Assembly: GCA_003116995.1 (NCBI GenBank) | Contig: BDSL01000028.1 | Location: 310,001 to 374,000 of the forward strand | Origin: Yamagishiella unicocca | Taxonomy: Eukaryota > Chlorophyta > Chlorophyceae > Chlamydomonadales > Volvocaceae | Reading direction: 5' to 3' | DNA length: 64,000 bases | In this document: positions 57,801-64,000 of the stretch, one piece after another | Layout: every line of letters starts with the position of its first letter | Numbering within the stretch: the first letter of the stretch is position 1 | Translations under genes and position numbers: made by a program | Notes under the pieces: model-generated | What the model saw: the letters and a program-made list of their open reading frames with translations, nothing else | The model's database searches: none | Told to the model about the DNA's origin: nothing

Positions 57801-60800
57801 CTCCGCCGGCCCGGCCGCTGAGGCAAGGGGCACCCAGGAGCGCGCCGAGCCGAAGCTGGACCTGCCCTCCGACCGGGCCGGCGCCGCCGCCCGGCTGCAG
57901 GTCCCCTCGCCACCCAGAATGGCGTGGGCGGTGGCACTGCGTATCATGAGGGGCGGCCCATGGCGAGCAGCTGCCCCAGAGCACGACACGCCGCCGGCCT
58001 CCATCCTCTTGCGGTACGGCATCTGCGCCGCCTCCGCCGCCTCGCCCAGCATTCCCCCGAGGAACTTGCCGCCGGCACCGCCGCTGGCTCGGCCACCTCT
58101 GCTGCTGCTGCTGCTGCTGTCGCTGCTAGCGCGGCGCTGTTGCGCAAAGTTGGCGATGCTGGCGAGGGAGGTGCGGCGGCGTATGGACGCGCGACCGCCG
58201 GCGCGGCTGTTGCCGCCGCCGCCGCCGCTGTCCGGACCCTGTTGGCCGCCGCCATCCTGGCGGTCGCTTCCGGTCACCGGCACCTTAGCGGACTGCAACC
58301 TAAGCGCCGCGGAGCCGCTGCTGCTGCCGTTGCCGGAAGCGCGAAACACGCGCTTCACCACCGCCTCCTCACCACCGGGCTCCTGCCAGCCGCCCAAGGT
58401 GCCGGCATTCGATGCCACCAGCCCGGCAACTCGATTGCGGGAGCGCCGGCTCAGCGCCGCCGTCACCGTCGCCGCAGCAGCGGCCAGGCTCCTGGCCATC
58501 GCGGTGCTTGTGCGGAACGGTGACTGTTGCGTGGACGAGCACGAGCCGGCGGGGCTGTTAGCTGCCGAGGTGGCGCCGGCAGCGGCGGCGGAGGACGCGG
58601 AGGAGGCGGCGGCGGGGCTGCGGGGACTTGCGACTCGATTAAAACGCGAGATGGCGTCGGTCGCGGCCATGGCGTTGGCGATGGCGGCCCTGGCGGAGCC
58701 GGGCGTGGAGCAGTGCTCGTGTGTGTCAAAGGCGCTGAGAGACGCGGCTTTCCGCGGCGGGGAATTCCGGAGCGTGGGGAGGTGAAGGCGAGCAGCCAAC
58801 GCCGCCGCCGCCCTGGGTGAGGTGCCCAGCGTGGAGGTCGCCGCGGCGGCGGCGCGCGGCGACGGCGGCGGCGGTGACTCACTGAGCAGCCGGAGGGAAA
58901 GCGCAAGCGGAGCCGAGCTTGAGGGGCCGGCGGGGTCCATGGCCGGCTGGGTGCCGCCCGCGGCGCGGCTGCGGCGCAGCAGTTTCTCAGAGCTAGAGCC
59001 TATGTAGGCAACGCGCCCGCGGCGGCCGCGGTTGGCCCGAGTGTCGCCGGCGTATGGCACCGCCGCCTCCCGGTCCTCCACAGATCCCGAGTTCGAGTCC
59101 GGCGCCTGGCGCTCCTCAATGGTGGCCAGTCGGTCCTCGCTCTCCGGCGGCTCATGGGCCGACACCCGGCCGTACATCGCCCCCAGGCCGACCGAACCAC
59201 TCGCGGCCGCCGCTGCCGCCGCTGCGGCGGCGCCGACTCCGTACGAGGACCTCCACGACGACCGAGGCGACAGGCGCCCTGCCGACGGGGCCCCGGTGGG
59301 CGAGCCAGCATACTGCTGGAGTTGGTGTTGGTGGTGTTGGTGGTGTTCGTGGTGGTGGCGGGAGAGGGGCAACTGCGTGGTCGGTGCGGAGGAGGGCCCG
59401 GCGACGCGGGGGAAGGGGACGACGGTGGGGTTCTGCAGGTGTGTCCGCAGAGCCGCGAGCTGAGACTGCATTGCGTCCAGAGCGCCGCCGCCGCCACCGT
59501 CGCAGCCGTCGCCGTCGCCGCCGTCGCCGCCACCGCTGCCGTACAGGAATCTCTGGTCGCCGCAACCGACAGCCGACCCCGGGCTGCCGTCCAGCGACCG
59601 CGGCAGCAGCAAGCGGGCGGGTGCCAGACGCAACCGCGGTTGTTGCTGCTGCGGCTCCTGCTGCTGCTGCTGGTTCGTCGGCGGCGACTGGAGGAGACTC
59701 TGTAGCGTGTGGAGGGGGCTCTCGGGCTCAAGGGTGCGCTGCAAACCGCCATGGGTTTCGGAGCTAGGATGGGGTCTCTTCAGCGCGCCTCCGGCGCCGT
59801 CGTCAAGGAAGGCATCAGGCAGGCCGCTGTCGAGCGGCTTCGGAGCTAGTAGCTCGTCGAAGGCCCGGGTCAGGCAGAGGCGGGGGGGGGCCTGATTCGC
59901 TGTCTCCGGCCTCTGCTGCTGTCGTTCCCGCCAGGACACGTTCGCCGCCCACTCGGCGTCGGTGCTGACGCCGACGCAGTCGCCGCAGCCGTCCGCCGTC
60001 AGGCCCGGCGCCGGCGGCGCCAGCGGCAGTGGCGCTGGGATCCATTCGTACACGTCGACGGCGGTGAGTTGCTGCGGCGGCGTCGGCGGAAACACCGGCG
60101 CCACTGGCGCAGCGGCAACGTCGCAGAGCAGAGAGGCCGCGGGCCCCCGCGGCTGCAGGAGCCCTGCCGCCAGCGGCGACGGCGGTGACGGCGGCGGCGA
60201 CGGCGGTGACGGCGGCGGCGGCGGCGCTGCGGACCGTGGCAGCCAGGCGGCGGTGCCGCCGTCGTCGGGGCCGTCGTCGGGGCCGCTAGGGTCGCGGCGC
60301 GGGATGCAAACAGCCGCAGCGACGTTGCGGCCCATCTCGCCAGCGTGTACGGCGTGTACGGCGGCGTTGATGTAACCCTCGCTCACCGTCTCGCCCTCCA
60401 GGAACCCGGCGGCGGTGATGAGCGGGTGGTGCTCCAGGGAGGGCCGAGCCAGCACCGGCCGTCGGCCGTCGCCGTCGCCCGAGGCGCCGCTGGGCTCGGC
60501 CCCGTGCCATGAGCCGCGCGGCGTGACGGAGGATGCTGACGTCAGCCCCGGCGCCCCGGCGCCTCCGTCGTCCGTCAGCAAGTCCACCAGCGCCGCCAGG
60601 TCAACCCCAGTCGACTGCGACACACGGCGCAGCTTGGCCGAGAGGTCCGCCTCACGGTCCGAGCTTACGGGGCCGCCGCCGCCGCCGCCGCTGCTGCGGC
60701 CGCCGCCGCCGCCGCCACGGCCGCTGAAGATGCTGCTGCCAGGGCCACTCTTGCCGTACAGCGCCACGTGTGGCGCCTGCAGCGGCCGCCCCGCAGCGTG

Positions 60801-63800
60801 CGATGCAGGGGTCCGGCTGGAGGAAGGGGCTGACGCCCCCGCCGCCGCGGAGGCCGCCGCCGCCGCAGTTACTGTGTTGCCGTACTCTGAGCCGTACTCC
60901 ATGCAGCCGAGCGCCGCGTTCCAGCCCCCAGCGCCCCAGCTCTCGCTCATCATCCGGGCCCCACCGTACCGACATTGCTGAGGCGGCGTAGGGAGCGCGG
61001 ACGCGCTGCTGCGCTGGCCAGCGTGGTACGACGGTTCGGCATCTGGGTACATGTACGACACCGTCGACGCCGCCACCGCGCCGGACGACGCCGACAGCGT
61101 GCGGCCGCGGTGCGGGTTGCAGCCCGGGTCGGTCTGGCCGGCGGGGGGAGCCGCTGTCGTACGGGTGCTGGATCCAATCGCGCGGCGGAGCTTATCCTGC
61201 AGGTACGGCGCCATCGGCGGCGAGGTGACCATCAGGGCGACGCGCAATCCGACGCCGCTGCCGCCGCCGGTTATGGAGCGAGCGGACGAGCGGTGGATGG
61301 ATTCGTTGGAAGCTGGGCCGGCCGTTGCCGACCGGCGACCCAATGACATCCGCGGGTGCAACAGCGGCGAGAGCTGCTGCATCGGGGGTGGAGAGGTACC
61401 ACCTGGGAGCCCGGGCAGATGGGCGGAGTTGGGGCCGCTTCCGCCGCCGCCGCCACCGGTGCTGCTGCCGCTGATGCGCTTTGGAAGGCCGCCCGAGACG
61501 CGGCAGGCAATCGACGCCGGCTGTGGGACCAAAGGGCGGTGGCTGCCGGGCGGCGGTGAGGGCACGTCCGACGTAACGGCGGAGCCGTGCGATTCCCCCA
61601 CACGCAGATCGTGCGGGCTGGATCGGTACTCGTGGCTGCGGCAACGGTCCTGCACCGGCTGCTGAGGATCTCCAAAGGAGGGGAAGCAGCCGCGAAGAGA
61701 TATGGGTGTGCTGGCGGAGAAGGCCCCCAGTCCTGACCGTCTGTACGCTACCCACGATTCATCGGCGCCGCCCCCCTGGAGCTGCTGCCGCAGCTGTACG
61801 ACGCCCTCGAGGTCGTCCAGCAGCTGCTGCATGTAGTAGCGCTCGTGTGTACGCGCCAGCGACCCGTGGGTCGACATGAGCGGCGACGTCAGGGCTGCGG
61901 CGCGCCAGGCGCGCTGCCGCTCCATGTCTGACTGCATGGCGTCGGCGGACGGCAGCTTGAGCTTGGACGTGAGGTGCGCGACCAGCCACTGCGCCTGCAG
62001 CTCCAGAACCAGCATGCTCGTGGTGGCGTGGGCCTGCAGCGCGCGATGAGAGGGGCGATCAGCCACTCGGACACAGGGGGCAAGGAGGACTCCAGGGATG
62101 GCCTGGCGGACGAGCCATCCTATCGGACGACTTGCCACATTACTCTTGGCATGGAGGGCCCCGGGTTTGCGATGGCTTGTGGAGAGAATGACGCTGGGTG
62201 CCAAGCGATACACGGCACCCGCTGTCCCCCAACTAGCTAAACTACTCGCTCCTGACCCAACTAACGCATCCGTGGTCAAACACGGTGCAACAGAAACACC
62301 CCTCCTCGCCGCGCCCCTACCTGGAGCCCGATGAAGGCCAGACCGCGCACATCGGGATGCAGCATGCCACGGTACAGCGCCAGCTCGCCCGAGCAGCTGC
62401 CGGCGCAGAGAGGCACGGTTTGAAGCAGCGCCGTACGCAGCGTGTAATCGAGATACGGCATGACCCGCGAGTCGCAAAAGCTCGGCGCCCACAGCACCAG
62501 GCGGGCCGTCTCGAGCGCTGTCTCGCTGGGCCACGTCGGCAGGGTTAGGCTGGAGGATGCGGGAGCGCCCGGGGAGCTATCCCCCCTGGAGCCGGTCGCG
62601 GTGCTGTGGGTTGCGGCGTTGGACGAGTTTGCGGGTCGGTCGCGTGAGACGATAGCGGCGGCCTTGCCCTTGACGTAGGACCAGAAGCGCCGCTTGGTAG
62701 GGGCTCGAAGCGCCCGCCCCACTGCGCTCGGCTGCGGCGCGGCGTAGTGCGGCTGCAGGGAGGCGTGCAGGGCCCGGCGCCGTGCGGCGTCAAGCAGGGC
62801 GCCGCCGTCAACGCATTTCTCGGACTCCGATGACGGCTGTGACGCGGGGTGACGGTAGGGTAGGGTGCGGGGAAGGTATGAGTTTCGGAGGGACACGGTC
62901 GAGCCGTGCGGCGCCATTTCGGCGGCATTGGAAAGCGAGTTCTCGCAAGGGGCTTCAACGGGTGCTTGTGGCTGGTGGCCCGAAGGGGCGCGGCCAGGCG
63001 CCCTCAGCCCTTCCTCCCAGCCCCGTTTCGCTCGGCCGGCCCCTCTTTTCCCACCTCCCCCGGCACCACCCTACCTGCCGCACCACCAGCCCGACGCCCT
63101 TTCCCCCCCGCAGCAGCGCCAGGGAGGAGGCGCAGTCCACCGCAGCCGCGCCTGTGCAAGCGCGGATAGTACGACGAGTACGGCAGGGGTGGAGGGCACA
63201 GGGGGCAGAACGAGGGGCCGAGTGGGCGGTGCGGGAAAGGGTCGATCGGAAAATCGGCGCGTCGCGATGGCGCTCCTCCGAGCTGGTCTCGTTGGGTGGC
63301 ATGGGGCTAACCGGGGGAGATAGACGCCCAGCCCTGACGAGAGGGACTCAACACCGGGCGGCGGGGCCGGGCCCAGACGGGCTCGGAGAGGATCTCATGT
63401 AGACAATCACGCGTGGAGAAGAATAGCTGGGATGTGCATGGCATTAGGATTTTGAGCGATGAATCCCTGTGCGCTAATGGGGCTCGCTCTCCGAGTCCGG
63501 GAGCTGATGCTGGCGGACAGACAGGGACAGACGTGGAGCCTTGAGCGGCTGAGACGGTTGTTTCCTTTTCGCTAAAATTGCTGCGCTCGGGCGACCCACC
63601 ATCGCCAACCACTGTGACCTTTTCGTTTACGTCGGAGACGTCTGCTGGAGCGGCTCCCATGGCGTGTAGCAGTCGCGCGCCGGCAGCGAAGGGAGCCTGA
63701 GGTGGTTGGTGGGTGGAGTGGGACGGACGCGGACGCCGATCGGGGTGCGAGCAGATTTCATGACATGTGCGGGCTCACGTTACAAATCACGTTACAAATC

Positions 63801-64000
63801 CTGCTATCAACAAATTTGTGTGGCTCTTGCGTTGTTCCTGCTGTCCCTCGGGCGATTGCTAAGTAAAAGTAGGTCGTGACGAGGCGTAGTGATTTCTCGC
63901 CGCACGACTTACCATGCCCAGCAGCGCCAGCTCGTCGCGTTCATCGTGCGGCAGGCCGTGCCCCGTGCACAGCACCACAAAGTCCGCAGTCGCCTGGTAG
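54845..64000 (-). CDS. FMO-like flavin monooxygenase with giant low-complexity tail, copy 3 (5' end outside window)
   Basis: Exons seen: 63913->64000 (partial), 63600-63696, 63075-63151, 62321-62836, 56998-62033, 55454-55892 and 54845-54919. The FAD-binding exon lies beyond the edge. VVLCTGHGLP, VVGDG+AAAVDCASS and RGMLHPDVRGLAFIGLQ are present, and exon sizes 97 and 77 match the paralogues. The 5036-nt exon encodes about 1680 residues, mostly Ser/Ala/Gly/Pro, with the islands SPPMAPYL, LAALRTHLQNP, RLATIEERQA, AIANAMAATDAI, LGGMLGEAAEAAQMPYRKR and FDTDLMLT. An IQQIQEIQQ repeat lies just before the last one. Exon 55454-55892 ends ESQARQDQLVGE and joins ISAWLRGALARK in the last exon, matching copy 2. 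The penultimate intron holds the 15-bp satellite. The big exon could contain small introns I did not detect. Confidence 0.83.
55939..56851 (-). repeat. 15-bp satellite, about 60 copies, in FMO-3 intron
   Basis: Unit AGGTGGGTGGTGCAC on the plus strand, interrupted by CAGGCGAGAAGAGG-type variants at intervals. It lies in the intron 55893-56997 and stops about 45 bp before the 3' splice site. The sense strand (GTGCACCACCCACCT) has no AG in the units I read. Long ORFs on both strands through the array are artefacts. Confidence 0.96.
62034..62320 (-). repeat. Intron 6 of FMO-3, nearly identical to intron 6 of FMO-1
   Basis: Partner of 39703-39989, about 22 kb away. Length is the same (287 bp) and about four differences are seen by eye. 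The splice sites are conserved. Confidence 0.9.

Overview
The window looks like nuclear DNA from a volvocine green alga (Chlamydomonas/Volvox group). Coding exons are very GC-rich and the intergenic DNA is clearly less so. Genes carry many GT-AG introns with open, in-phase exons on both sides. Proteins are padded with Ala, Gln, Gly and Ser runs, introns are full of minisatellites, and TGTAA motifs occur downstream of some genes. I cannot name the species. Exon borders were placed by hand from splice consensus, reading phase and domain continuity; the phases close for every multi-exon model below.

Layout. A small RING-finger gene (681-1037, -) is followed by a membrane fatty-acid desaturase (3861-6295, -) with the three histidine boxes. 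A 16-exon FANCJ/BRIP1-type DNA helicase (8026-21929, -) then fills 14 kb; it has a long Gln-rich tail with a perfect PCNA-binding (PIP) box, and its introns hold two large satellites. Next is a 12-exon gene (22758-29132, -) that I read as an unusual FIST-LON fusion. A short-chain dehydrogenase (30008-32090, -) and an ankyrin-repeat gene (32756-35624, +) diverge from a 665-bp shared upstream region.

From 37.7 kb to the right edge lie three head-to-tail paralogues on the minus strand (37744-42540, 44846-51131, 54845->64000). Each is a flavin-containing-monooxygenase-like enzyme with identical or near-identical exon lengths, fused to a very long, low-complexity C-terminal tail in which a few short motifs are conserved. 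The third runs off the window at its 5' end. An intron of the first and third copies, 22 kb apart, is almost identical, which suggests recent gene conversion.

The most unusual signals are in the introns. (1) A dispersed element, core GGTTGCAAGGAAAACCCGTG, lies just inside the 5' splice site of several introns, and its reverse complement lies just before the 3' splice site of others; two introns carry both, so they have terminal inverted repeats like introners. (2) Several introns begin with tandem copies of their own exon-end/donor sequence. (3) The two largest arrays lie against 3' splice sites and are almost free of AG in the sense strand. No RNA gene, CRISPR array, prokaryotic operon or complete autonomous transposon was recognised.
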